A DNA stretch of 64,000 bases from Ciona intestinalis. Lineage: Eukaryota > Chordata > Ascidiacea > Phlebobranchia > Cionidae. The stretch's first letter is position 1. Each line of letters starts with the position of its first letter. A program made the position numbers and the translations under genes. Location: the NCBI RefSeq assembly GCF_000224145.3, contig NC_020179.2, forward strand, positions 4,497,417-4,561,416. Reading direction: 5' to 3'. Positions 23,001 to 33,461 of the stretch are shown in pieces. The notes under the pieces are model-generated. The model was not told the origin of the DNA. It worked only from the letters and a program-made list of their open reading frames with translations, and ran no database searches.

Positions 23001-25194
23001 GAACTTGAGTGACTTATCCATGGTTGCCACTCCCATGCCCGCAGTCAGATTACTGGAGCTCTTGCAATGTGTGGATATGAAAATATATTTGCTACAAGCA
23101 GTCACCTGTAACTGTTTGAACATTAGGCACATTGTAACGCAGCCCAAGCAAGATTTGATATTCAATCCTCCCCCACCATAATTGTGATGTCATCAGTGAT
23201 TGAATAGATGTGAAAATAGAATTAATCCAAAGTTGGGAAAGGTATGAAAAACCAGTGAATGTTGTGACATCTGTGTAGTGTGCCGTTAAACAGAGTATGT
23301 TTAAGTTATAGCGTTAGTGTCTCCTTATACACCAGACACACATGGTGTATTCATACACTTTATGCTCACTGTCGAGTTATAACATGGGTGTCTTCCTATA
23401 CACCACACACACACGGTGTATTCATACACCTCATGCTCACTGTCGAGTTATAACATGGGTGTCTTTTTATACACCGGACACACACGGTGTATTCATACAC
23501 TTCATGCTCACTGTCGAGTTATAACATGGGTGTCTTCCTATACACCAGAACCACATGGTGTATTTATAGGTTGTAAAAGTGTATGTTACATTATTTAAAC
23601 GTTAATTTGTTAATTACCTTTACCGTTCACATTGAAATAATCTAAAGGGTAAAAACACCAATAATAGTTCGTCTGTGACGTGTCGTAGCAGCAACCACGT
23701 GACTCGCATCCGATTTGTGATTGGTTGGGAGTTCCGCAGCGTTCTCTGCGTGTATATTCGACCGTGCGGCATTGGGGAGAACCTGGAAATTATGCAATGT
23801 AAGTTATTTATAACGACTTCAAAACGTTTTGAAAAGTTATGTTGATATAGTACGTTGGGAGGAGATGGGAAACATTTTTATCTTATTTTCTTGATCCATT
23901 TCGTAGTAATCAATAGGCCATCAATTCCCACGAATCCCGTAGACCGTTGTTAATGGTTTAAAACACGATCACGATATTTGGATATTATGTGCCAAAGGTG
24001 TCCCATGTTCTCCCACCCTACTATATAATTTACTCACCATGTTGCATTAGATTCGCATCGAGTGGACTTAGTTTAGGTATTTGTTCTTCAATTGGGGTAT
24101 CTGTAATATACAGGTACACATGGATTTATAAAAGAAAACAGGGCTGCTACTAAATCCAAAACGTGACAGCCGTTAGTACGCGCCAAAACATATACACGAA
24201 AAAAAATAAAACGTGGCCACTATTTCCGAATATCGAGGTAAAATATCCACAAACAATTACCGACAAAGTTAGATACGTGGCAATTTAATGCACACATAGT
24301 AACTCATAAGCGGGCACGGGACGAAAAATATAGTAGAGTGGGGAAGATGAGACATCTTTTTATTCTATTTTCTCGTCGCATTCGGTAGTAAACAAAGAAC
24401 ATTCAAAGAATTATAAAAACCGTAGTCTCACGACTCCCATAGACCGTTGTTAATTGTATAAAACACGATCAGGGTATTAAGATATTCCGTGCTAAAGGTG
24501 TCCCGTCTTCCCCCACCCTACTATAGTAAGTACATCCCGTTACCTTGCTTATAGAAACACCACGGGATTCCTCTTTGGTTGCTTCGTTCATAACAGCAAC
24601 CAATAGCGACGCATGTTGGACCGCGGATGCCTCTCCAACCACAGTCAACTTTCGCTGATGGTAACAAAGTACACGAGCCTGTTAATTACGTCAAGGATGA
24701 AATAAAAATTATAAGTAGGGTGGGGGGTGATGGGACATCTCTAGCACATAATATCCAAATATCCTGATCATGTTTTAAACAATTAACAACGGTCTATGGG
24801 AGTTGCGGGGATATAGTTTTATAATTCTTTGAATGTTCTTTGTTTACTACCAAATGGTACGAGAAAATTGAATGGAAAAAGTGTCCCATCTTCCCGTCCC
24901 TACTGTATTTCGAATAGTTGACTGGTGATGATAATTGTAAAAGGAAAATATGTGGTAGGTTGGGTTAAGATGTGACATGTTTCATTCTCTTTTGGTGGTA
25001 AACAAAGAATATTTACAAACTATACTACCGTATCCTCACGGCTCTAAAAGAGCGTTGGTAATTATTCGAATCACGTTCGTGAAATATGAGATTTATCGTA
25101 CTGTATTTCATTTTTAGCATATACCTGTATTCTGTGCAATATTAAACTGAATGCAAAGTGTTAAAAACACGCATAGTTTCGTAATGGCGATCAT
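14061..25194 (-). CDS. Secreted trefoil-EGF-SEA mosaic protein
   Basis: Thirteen exons, all in phase, give 2056 aa: 25194-25125 (signal peptide [16 protein letters not shown]), 24678-24544 (P-type trefoil, [11 protein letters not shown]...GCCYE...WCFY), 24100-24038 (linker), 23782-23624 (second trefoil, [11 protein letters not shown]...WCFYP), 22816-22643 (short N-glycosylated module), 22427-22266, 22018-21806, 21227-20854 and 20365-20030 (EGF and Ca-binding EGF, DIDEC/DINEC), 19714-19534 (EGF), 19135-16842 (2.3-kb exon: SEA-like repeats with [11 protein letters not shown], a K/E-rich insert near residues 890-960, then EGF), 16452-16284 (EGF), 15901-14061 (SEA-like repeats). The two largest exons are paralogous. 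There is no membrane segment at the end, so it is probably extracellular: mucus, tunic or egg-coat matrix. I know no named orthologue. The C-terminus is least certain. Confidence 0.85.
19165..19450 (-). repeat. 71-bp minisatellite, four units
   Basis: Units of the family described at 7490-7970, here on the minus strand, within the 398-base intron between exons 19714-19534 and 19135-16842 of the mosaic gene. They read in the sense direction of that gene. Confidence 0.9.
19750..19945 (+). mobile_element. SINE tail repeats (family A), two units
   Basis: Two 98-bp-type units ('cgcatggcggggcaatgaca', 'cgttataacacgggtgtt', 'ttcatacacc', 'gtgcccgcttacaagtta') in an intron of the mosaic gene. The family is described at 38396-39095. 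Other solo or double copies: 8225-8345, 22090-22225, 26155-26310, 30810-30935, 31090-31215, 33600-33850, 34495-34600, 36440-36500, 36770-36870, 39235-39360, 41505-41740, 42530-42600, 45030-45150, 45600-45730, 46950-47045, 49995-50115, 51140-51245 and 52755-52870. Confidence 0.8.
21296..21484 (+). mobile_element. MITE, TAGTAGGGTGGGG family
   Basis: About 190 bp with inverted ends ('ctagggtgggggaagatg' and 'catcttccccaaccctacta') flanked by TA. It resembles the Ciona MITE I remember as Cimi-1 (not checked). Internal marks are 'tgttttaaacaattaacaac' and 'gttctttgtttactaccaaa'. It lies in an intron of the mosaic gene. Confidence 0.85.
22885..23085. repeat. Diverged copy of the 126-bp repeat
   Basis: One full and one partial unit related to the array at 1454-1945, in an intron of the mosaic gene. 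Confidence 0.8.
23305..23565 (-). repeat. 71-bp minisatellite, about four units
   Basis: Same family as 7490-7970, on the minus strand, in the intron between exons 23782-23624 and 22816-22643 of the mosaic gene and close to the 5' splice site. Confidence 0.9.
23846..25115. mobile_element. Cluster of four MITE copies
   Basis: Copies at about 23846-24034, 24331-24523 and 24712-24905 keep both inverted ends, and a decayed one spans about 24954-25115. They occupy three successive introns at the 5' end of the mosaic gene, between its trefoil and signal-peptide exons, in mixed orientations. Confidence 0.8.
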
Positions 25195-26871
25195 TACGAT
25201 ACAGCAGCAACAGCGCTAACCGGGATTAACCGCGATCTCCAAATTAACTGCAATAAAAGATAAAGCGGATTAAACGTATTGAAACATTACCTAAATTTAT
25301 ATCCAAATGGGCTACATATATATTTTATACTAAAATATAAAACAACTGAATATATTTTTGTTATCTTTGAACTTAATTAAGTTTAACTTAATTAAAATAA
25401 ATGGCTCGTTTGTCCGCTAGGTGTAGCGACCACGCTTATTTTCTTCCAACTAAATGTAAATATGTTTTAACTCTAAGCGTGTTATAACAACTGTTGTTTT
25501 GTCGCTAAATCCTGTCTTTTCTTAAAATAACATTCTACGATACAACAAAAAATGGTTAAAAATGTATAGAAAGGCATCATAGATAAAAAGTTCAATTGTT
25601 AAACCTAAATTACAGAACACTAAACCAACTAAACGTTTATACAACGTTCGTGTCCACAAACTCTGCAAATATCTTTACGTACATTCTGTTTCCAATATGC
25701 TTCTAACTGGCCACGTATACGCGACGTATAGATAGCTCGGGACGTTACCTTGGCATTAGGGTTTCATATAATTGATGTTTGCAGTAATTGCATACATGGT
25801 TGCAAGGATAATTACCTACTGTTTACAAATATATGCATTATGTAAGGGTTTTAACGTAATCTGTGTAATTAAAACGACTCGAGAAGCATGTGAATTGTGT
25901 AGCGAGTACACAACCACTGCATGCAATAAATTCAATGTAGTGAATGTATATACAGTACGGTGGGGGAAGATGGGACACCCTTTAACTCTATTTTCTCGTC
26001 CAATATATAGTAGTAAACAAAGAACATTCAAAGAATTATAAAACTATATCCTCACGACTCTCACAGATTAATGTTAATTGTTTAAAACACGATCAGGATG
26101 TTTAGTTATTATGTGCTAAAGGCGTCCCATCTTACCCCACCCTACTATGGCTTATTTATCGGAACAACGATAGCCATTATATAACATGGGTGTTTCATAC
26201 ATCTCGTGTCAGCTTGCAAGTGACCAAGTATATGAAACTTATTTATCCTGGCGCCGAGGGGCAACGATTAGCCGTTATAACACGCATGTTCAGTTTCATA
26301 GACCTCGTGCTTGCGAATTTCGGACAACCTGTTACGTAGCACATTTCTGATTTTTTGCGATTTGATTAAAACAAAAATACCAGGGTTGTGGTTGTATAAA
26401 CATAATATTATGAATCACTTCAGTATCCATGGTATAATTCGCACGACTCTCTGTATGGCTTAATGGAGGTTTTGATTCTTCGTTCTTTTTAAAACCATAC
26501 ATTTTCAAGAAAGAATATGTTCGTTAAATAGAGCAGTGGTTCCCAACATATGGTGGGCGTACCATTTGTGGAACATGAAGGTTTTCCAGATGGTACGTGA
26601 GCAACTTATTTGGGTCGCAATGAAATAAATAAAACCCTGGCTTTTTGGCACCACATTTTTTTCACAAATTTAGCACTGAATGTAGTTTTTAAGTGTTTTA
26701 TAAGGGGCTCTATATGAATGGGAATCGTACCCAAGTAGAAACTGTTTAAGATTAACTGAACAGAAATGACAGCAGGAAACTCGGTATACTGACGTTGAAT
26801 GATCGACGCGTTATTCCTCATTCTACTCGAATAAAACAGAAGCATTCGGATACGTTTTGTTGGAAAGCGAA
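25195..26871. promoter_or_regulatory. Divergent intergenic region with MITE and SINE copies
   Basis: It lies between the starts of the mosaic gene (minus) and the cysteine-rich gene (plus). AT-rich sequence covers 25195-25950. A complete MITE sits at 25951-26146, two family A SINE tails at 26155-26310, and an hAT-like end remnant at 26530-26600. The first 670 bases upstream of the mosaic gene are free of repeats and are the best place for its promoter. Confidence 0.5.
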
Positions 26872-27598
26872 ATGCATTGGGTTGTAGTTTTGGCGATTTC
26901 TTTTGCCTTGTCATGTAAGTTAGCGTTGCTTGAATATTGTGCTGTTGTGAGTTGAAGAATTTGTTTAAGTACAGAATACATCCATGTTGTAACTATAGAC
27001 AGGGAGCATGAGGTGTATGAATACATCATGTGTGTCTGGTGTATAAGAAGACACCCATGTTATAATTGGACAGTGATCATGAGGTGTATGAATACACCAT
27101 GTGTGTCTGGTGTATAAAAAGTCACCCATGTTACAACTCGACAGTAAGCATGAGGTGTATGAATACACCATGTGTGTCTGGTGTATAAGAAGACACCCAT
27201 GTTATAACTCGGCAGTGAGCATGAGGTGTATGAATACACCATGTGTGTCTGGTGTATAAGAATACACCCATGTTATAACTCGACAGTGAGCATGAGGTGT
27301 ATGAATACACCATGTGTGTCTGGTGTATAAGAAAAATTCATTATATACTTCGGCAGTGAGCATGAGGTGTATGAATACACCATGTGTGTCTGGTGTATAA
27401 GAAAAATTCATGTTATAACTCGACAGTAAACATGAGGTATATGAATTACAGACGGAGAAATTCAACTATCAAACAACAAAAACGCGACCTGCACTCGAGC
27501 TTGTGTTTTAAACGACAATTGCCTGAACCTTCTGCGAGGAATGTCATTGGTCCATATGACGCCGTTAGAATGCCGAACATGTATCGCAAACCGATGCG
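26872..27598 (+). CDS. Cysteine-rich secreted protein, exons 1-2 (first copy)
   Basis: Exon 26872-26914 encodes the signal peptide MHWVVVLAISFALS and exon 27452-27598 the first cysteine-rich half (NATCTRACVLNDNCLN, then LECRTCIANRC). The same two exons recur at 27987-28642 after the N gap, with a few changes (Asn to Lys before RC at the end; Ser to Phe in the signal). There is no third exon on this side of the gap, so this copy is either an allele placed in series or an incomplete duplicate. The intron is mostly 71-bp minisatellite, and the last unit runs directly into the 3' splice site. Confidence 0.6.
26985..27445 (+). repeat. 71-bp minisatellite, six units
   Basis: Same family as 7490-7970, in sense orientation, filling intron 1 of the first copy of the cysteine-rich gene. 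Confidence 0.95.
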
Positions 27599-27652
27599 GT
27601 GAGTTATAGAGTCATATAAGTATATTTAGTAGGGTGGAGGAAGACGGACACC

Positions 27653-27702
27653 NNNNNNNNNNNNNNNNNNNNNNNNNNNNNNNNNNNNNNNNNNNNNNNN
27701 NN
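27653..27702. other. Assembly gap (50 N)
   Basis: A run of N interrupts a MITE that begins near 27630. Sequence before the gap (about 26620-27650) is repeated after it (about 27703-28690). Confidence 1.
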
Positions 27703-27986
27703 GAATAATAAGTACCTGGCTTTTGGCACCAATTTTTTTTCACAAATTTAGCACTGAATGTAGCTTTTAAATAAGTGTGTGATAAGGGCTCTATATGAAT
27801 GGGAATCGTACCCAAGTAGAAACTGTTTAGGATTAACTGAACAGAAATGACAGCAGTGACAAGAAATGACAGCAGTGACGGAAATGACAGGAAACTCGGC
27901 ATGCAGACATTGAATGATCGACGCGTTATTCCTCATTCTACTCGAATAAAACAGAAGCATTCGGATACGTTTTGTTGGAAAGCGAA

Positions 27987-29582
27987 ATGCATTGGGTTGT
28001 AGTCTTGGCGATTTTCTTTGCCTTGTCATGTAAGTTAGCGTTGCTTGAATATTGTGCTGTTGTGAGTTAAAGTATTTGTTTAAGTACAGAATACATCCAT
28101 GTTGTAACTATAGACAGGGAGCATGAGGTGTATGAATACATCATGTGTGTCTGGTGTATAAGAAGACACCCATGTTATAACTCGCAGTGAGCATGAGGTG
28201 TATGAATACACCATGTGTGTCTGGTGTATAAGAAGACACCCATGTTATAATTGGACAGTGATCATGAGGTGTATGAATACACCATGTGTGTCTGGTGTAT
28301 AAGAAGACACCCATGTTATAACTCGACAGTGAGCATGAGGTGTATGAATACACCATGTGTGTCTGGTGTATAAGAAAAAACCCATGTTATAACTCGGCAG
28401 TGAGCATGAGGTGTATGAATACACCATGTGTGTCTGGTGTATAAGAAAAATTCATGTTATAACTCGACAGTGAACATGAGGTATATGAATTACAGACGGA
28501 GAAATTCAACTATCAAACAACAAAAACGCGACCTGCACTCGAGCTTGTGTTTTAAACGACAATTGCCCGAACCTTCTGCGAGGAATGTCATTGGTCCATA
28601 TGACGCCGTTAGAATGCAGAACATGTATCGCAAAACGATGCGGTGAGTTATAGAGTCATATAAGTATATTTAGTAGGGTGGAGGAAGACGGGACACCTTT
28701 AGCTCATATCATCTAAATACCCTGATCGTGTTTTAAACAATTAACAACGTTCTATGGGAGTCGTGAGGATACGGTTTTATAATTCTTTAAATGTTCTTTG
28801 TTTACCACCAAATGGGACGAGAAAATAAAGTGAAAAAGTGTCCCGTCTTCCCCCACTCTACTATATAATCCTACATTGTATAAAGCCGAACTTTACTTTA
28901 CCATTGATCTTAAAGTTTTTTTTTGGGTTTTGATGCTTGAACATTGTACGTTGATGATGTCATCGCTGGATTTCAGACGATGGGTTGGTAAAATTAAATT
29001 AACTTTTACCAGAAAGCAATATCTTATACAATATACAGTATAGGCAGCAGAAGCAGAAGTTTTAGCTACTTTGCATTTAGTTTCGTGGGAAGCTTCAATT
29101 GCTGTTTGCCGGAAATGTAGCGAGCAATTATTACTGACTACAATATGGTTACGGCGCAAATCAACGTGCTTCTAACAACTTGTTCAAACACGTCGCTTAG
29201 AAGTAACGGCTATAGAATGAGAGAATGAATTTGGCAATAAGATAAGTCGATTACGTCATCGGGGATAAGATAAGTTAATGACGTCATCAGGAATGAAATT
29301 AATTAATGACGTCACGGGTGAAAAGGATTGCCGTTTTGCACTAATGGTTTATCGTTATGTATACAATCAATAGGTTTACATAAAGTGATACAGTGGAACT
29401 TTGAATCTACAGGTCCATACGACCGAGCGAACCGTGGTACCCCTGCTGACTGCCTAATGGAAAGCAAAGCGACTTGCCCGGGTTGCCCCATGCTATCAAG
29501 CAAGGAAGATATGAAGAGGGTGGATTGTAATAAATGCATTGATGAGTGCGGTCCTAAAATATTGCTTGGGAGCCAGAGTTAA
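27987..29582 (+). CDS. Cysteine-rich secreted protein, 119 aa
   Basis: Exons 27987-28029, 28496-28642 and 29413-29582 join in phase into 119 aa. Residues 1-14 are a signal peptide; the rest has two related halves with paired cysteines: CTRAC...NDNC...ECRTC...RCG, then ADC...ATCPGC...DCNKCIDEC. There are 13 cysteines after the signal, no membrane segment, and a short C-terminus (GPKILLGSQS). A poly(A) signal AATAAA overlaps the stop (29582-29587). The pattern suggests a disulfide-rich extracellular peptide, but I do not recognise a family. All three introns' splice sites are canonical; none of the three exons was readable in the straightforward long frames, so the gene is easily missed. A MITE (28671-28863) starts 29 bases after exon 2. 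Confidence 0.75.
28095..28490 (+). repeat. 71-bp minisatellite, five to six units
   Basis: Same family as 7490-7970, in sense orientation, in intron 1 of the second copy of the cysteine-rich gene. One unit is shorter than in the copy at 26985-27445, so the arrays differ in detail. Confidence 0.95.
28671..28863 (+). mobile_element. MITE, near-complete copy
   Basis: 'tagtagggtggaggaagacg' at the left and 'cgtcttcccccactctacta' at the right, 193 bp, in the last intron of the cysteine-rich gene. Confidence 0.9.
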
Positions 29583-30602
29583 ATAAATGCCATGTGTTGT
29601 TGAACGGATACATTTGCGTATATATACAGTAGGATAGGGTATCATAGTTCATGTTTTTATTCGCTTTTATCGCCTCATTTGGTAGTAAATAATGAATGGT
29701 TGTCGCATTATATAACCGTAACCTCACGACCACAAAATAGCGTTGTTATAGTTGTTGAAAACAGCACGATAAGAGAAACGGGATAATTATGTGTCAAGAT
29801 TATCCACCTTACCCCAACGCACTACCCGACAAATTTAAAGAACATGTTTTACAGTAAATGTATAGCTTTGTGTCTACATTATTGAGTTACCGCAGTGAGT
29901 CTCGAACCCGAGATTGTCTGTTGAAGCATAATATGTCTTCATTGCAACAAAATACGACGCCACATGTGTACCAACACCGTGAGAAAAACGTCGATGCGGA
30001 ACACGTATTGTTATTACGTACATTGTAACATAAAATGTTTAGTTGCCTATGTGTTGCGTAATATTAGAGCAAGCACAAATGGTGTACAGGTTTATATATA
30101 TATGCGTACATGAACCAAGCACTCATTGTGTATGCTATAGCTAGGATAATATGATACGCATTTTGGAAAGTTAGCTAGATATGGAAACACAACGCATTTA
30201 ATATAAAGTATAAGGACTATGTATAGATTGTTAGTATAAAGTTAGCCAGTCTATATAGTTTTGATTTGTAACTGCATAACTATAGTAGGGTGGGGAAAGA
30301 TGGGACACCTTTAACACATAATATCCAAAGAGCCTGATCGTGTTTTAAACAATTAACAACGGTCTGTGGAAGTCGTGAAGATACGGTTTTATAATTTATT
30401 GAATGTTCTTTGTTTACTACCAAATGAAAGGAGAAAACTAAACGAAAAGGTGTCCCATCTTCCCCCACCCTACTACATAACAAATAACATTAAATTTATA
30501 GCGAAAAGAAGGGAATTAGCACCTATACGAAAGTCGGTATTGCGAAACATTTACTGGAGTTATAGAAGTGAGGTTATATACGATCCCAACTGTTACAATA
30601 CT
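29583..30602. other. Spacer between cysteine-rich gene and sulfotransferase
   Basis: It contains a decayed MITE at about 29625-29829, a tRNA-like B-box remnant near 29890-29910 (tctcgaacccgaga), and a good MITE at 30283-30475. Nothing coding was seen; the sulfotransferase promoter probably lies between 29830 and 30602. Confidence 0.5.
30283..30475 (+). mobile_element. MITE, 193 bp
   Basis: Complete copy with both inverted ends ('tagtagggtggggaaagatg' / 'catcttcccccaccctacta'). It ends about 130 bases before the sulfotransferase start codon. Confidence 0.9.
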
Positions 30603-32784
30603 ATGACTTATAACCGGGTTTATTACAAATCGATCAAACAACTTCGAAGATCAAAGATGGCGTCATTAATCATTGTTCTAATCCTTTTATACGTCATATT
30701 ACTCAACTATAGGTACTGGAATGAGGAGCTTACTGAATCAGATAAGGTAAGTTTGCATATCTGGGAATCTATACAATAAGTATTTGACAGGAATCTGTGT
30801 TTTTAAATGAACAAATCCTATTTATCCTGGCTTGGCGGGGCAACAAAAGTCTTTATAACACGAGTGTTTTGTTTCACACACCCCGTGCTAGATTACGAGT
30901 TACCACATATGTAACTTTGTGGGTTATTGAGTGTACAATATATCTCAGGTTTTAAATATACCTCACTGAATGTTTAATCGGTAATATATTTTAGAACAAC
31001 GATGCCGAGCCCAAGAAAAAGTTGAAGCGACTTCCACAGGTGAGTTATCATTTCACAGAAACGTATTGACGTAATGGGTCCTTACATTAATGCGGGAATG
31101 TAACTTACTTTATCCTCGCGTGGCTGGAAAACGACAGTCGTTATTGCACGGGTATAACACCTCGTGCCAGCTTATACAAGTTACCATGTATGTTACTTTG
31201 TGGGTGATTTTTTTCGTATTTTTTTTTATATATATGGCTGACCGATTAAAAAAACAAATTTTAGGTTATTGGGATCGGAGTTAAGAAGTGCGGGACTGGG
31301 GCTTTGAAAAGTTTCCTTGGTTTCCACCCTAAGGTTGAGATATATACGGCTAACCAGGGGGAAGCGCATTTCTTCGATGTGGATGAGAATTTTGAACGGG
31401 GGCCTGCCCTATATAGGTGGGTGGAGGGTTCCATAAACCGTATATGTATATGTATGGTATTGTTTGCTTAGTATGCATGTAGACCCATAGATTGTAGACC
31501 CTTTAGAAGTTTAGTAAATATAGTTTATATTCTTTCCAACAAACAAAGCAATCTAATACATGCTCAGAATTGATTGAAAGCTTTAGCGAACTGCAATCTT
31601 TTCTCACTATACCTTAAACTTATCACCACAAACACATACTGTTTAAATATAATGTAATTAAAGGGCAACAGTAACCATAACCCACAGACTAGAGATGCCT
31701 TTTACCGACGCCGACCAAATAACCTTCGAAAAAACGCCAAAGTATTTCACGACACCTGCGGTCGGTGAAAGGATCAAATATTTCTATGATAAAGTGAAGG
31801 AACCAATAAAGTTGGTCGTCATATTCTGCGAGCCTGCTGCTAGGGCTTACTCCGAGTATATGCATATCACTGAACATGGAGGCGACGTGTTCGCATTGGT
31901 TAGAAAGGTGAGTTAAAATGATGTTAAAATATAAAACCTATATTTAGTTCTATATGGGTTCGTTCTAAGAGTGAGGCACTTTGAACCTGAGATGTAGGCC
32001 AAAGTTGGCCCATTATTACCTAAACATTTTATATCCATATTCTAATATGTATGGGTGAGGTTAATGGCGCCCCCTATTGCTATGTATGGGTTAGAGAGGG
32101 CGTCATATGGTAAGATCTTATAGTGAGGCATGCCATGGGACCTGGGATTTAGCCAAAGTTGGTCCACTACCCTAACACCCATACAGTATAGAGATATAGT
32201 CATTAATCTATCTATTTATCAAACAGTTAGCGAGTTTCGGTTCATTCGAAAATTACGTTGCCATGGCGCTTGACATTTTCTACAGAGCCAGTATTGCTGA
32301 ACCGAACAGCGCAGACTTGTACGGGTTCGCCAACTTCGCTGATTTGGTTGTGAATATCAAAAACAGCCGTGAATTGAGCAAGTTCTCAATAATATCGGAT
32401 GGATTTTATTCAATTCATTTAAATGAATGGTTAAAAAGTTTCAAGGCGTCAGACTTCCATTTTATGAACGGAGATTTGTTTATGGAAGGCCCGGCACCTG
32501 AGATGAGAAGATTGACAAAGTTCCTTGGAGTGGACGATGTCTTCCAAGCAAGCAACTTTACAATGGATGAAGAGAGAGGGTTCTTCTGTTTAAAAGGAGA
32601 GAATGAAGAAGAAGGGGCGAGGTGTGCTCCTGAGAAAAAGGGAAGGACGAGATCTCTTACAATAGATGGTAAAGTGACGTCGGATGTGGACCCTGGGACT
32701 CTGATGCAACTCAAAGAGTTGTATTCTGAATATAATAAGGACCTCAACAGACTTACGGAGCTAGGTTTTAATTGGAATAATTAA
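30603..32784 (+). CDS. Heparan sulfate 3-O-sulfotransferase-like enzyme
   Basis: Exons 30603-30746, 30995-31039, 31265-31416, 31688-31907 and 32227-32784 join in phase into 372 aa. A short basic cytoplasmic tail precedes one hydrophobic segment (MASLIIVLILLYVILLNY), a type II Golgi anchor. The PAPS 5'-phosphosulfate loop is clear (IGVKKCGTGALKSFL), followed by GEAHFFD and 'ITFEKTPKYFTTP', then the C-terminal 'EMRRLTKFLGVDD', CLK...RC cysteine pair and KGRTRS. This is the order of the HS3ST family, which adds 3-O-sulfate to glucosamine in heparan sulfate. The 3'-phosphate block reads IFCEPAARAYSEY where the family has RDP.ER..SDY, so it is a divergent member. A second in-frame Met (30657) is a possible alternative start. 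Poly(A) signals lie near 32940-32957. Confidence 0.85.
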
Positions 32785-33461
32785 GGTTTTATACACTATG
32801 TGTAACATACGCTTTTATAACGACATTCGATATAACACGGGTGGTCTGTTACATACAACATGTGTGAGTTACCACGTATTTGTAACTATAGCCCCAATAT
32901 TCTTGGCCGCCACGTTGGAGGAGTATTGGAGTCTAAACAAATAAACCGGAGAATAAAATAAATGGATGTTATGCTTATAAGGTGTTCTGAAATTAGACCA
33001 GATTTGACCCATTACCTCAATACTGTACGTTTTTTTTAATTTTATTTTTTATTCAAACTACACCAAAACATACGAACCAAATGTTCTACCCGCACCCCAT
33101 TTATAAACATTAATATTTCTGTTAAATATAATGCTATTTCTATAGTTTCGGGGAAGTACCGTGCGAAAATTATTAAAATTTGAAAATGCAAAGAAGATTC
33201 TCGATTATTATTCTAGGTTAGTATATGTTTTTGAACGTATCTTTACAGCCGACTATTTTGCGGTATGTTCTAGTACTTATATTACATATTTTTTTGTGTG
33301 GACAGTTCAGAACAGTAAAGTTACTTTCGTTACGTGTTTGGTGAAACCGAAGTCTATTTATAGATTAGTGTTACTTGTTTACTGTTCCCGCATATTTTGG
33401 TAATACAGGACGAGTAATCAATTGATATAAGCAGAATACTCGCTAAGTAATATAGGTAACC
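32785..33461. other. Spacer between two plus-strand genes
   Basis: It holds the sulfotransferase 3' end, one partial SINE tail (about 32815-32885) and AT-rich sequence with short open frames that lack any protein signature. It must include the DNAAF6 promoter. Confidence 0.45.

Noticed and set aside
10016-25194. Three successive minus-strand genes as one transcription unit
   Set aside because: Spacers of 303 and 465 bases and unrelated products give no support for co-transcription.
26965-28427. Regular 71-bp spacing that could suggest a CRISPR array
   Set aside because: There are no unique spacers: whole units repeat. The genome is animal, and no cas genes are present.
30366-30602. Longer N-terminus of the sulfotransferase reading through the MITE
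   Set aside because: The upstream codons lie in or just after a MITE with no coding character; Met at 30603 already gives a normal type II anchor.
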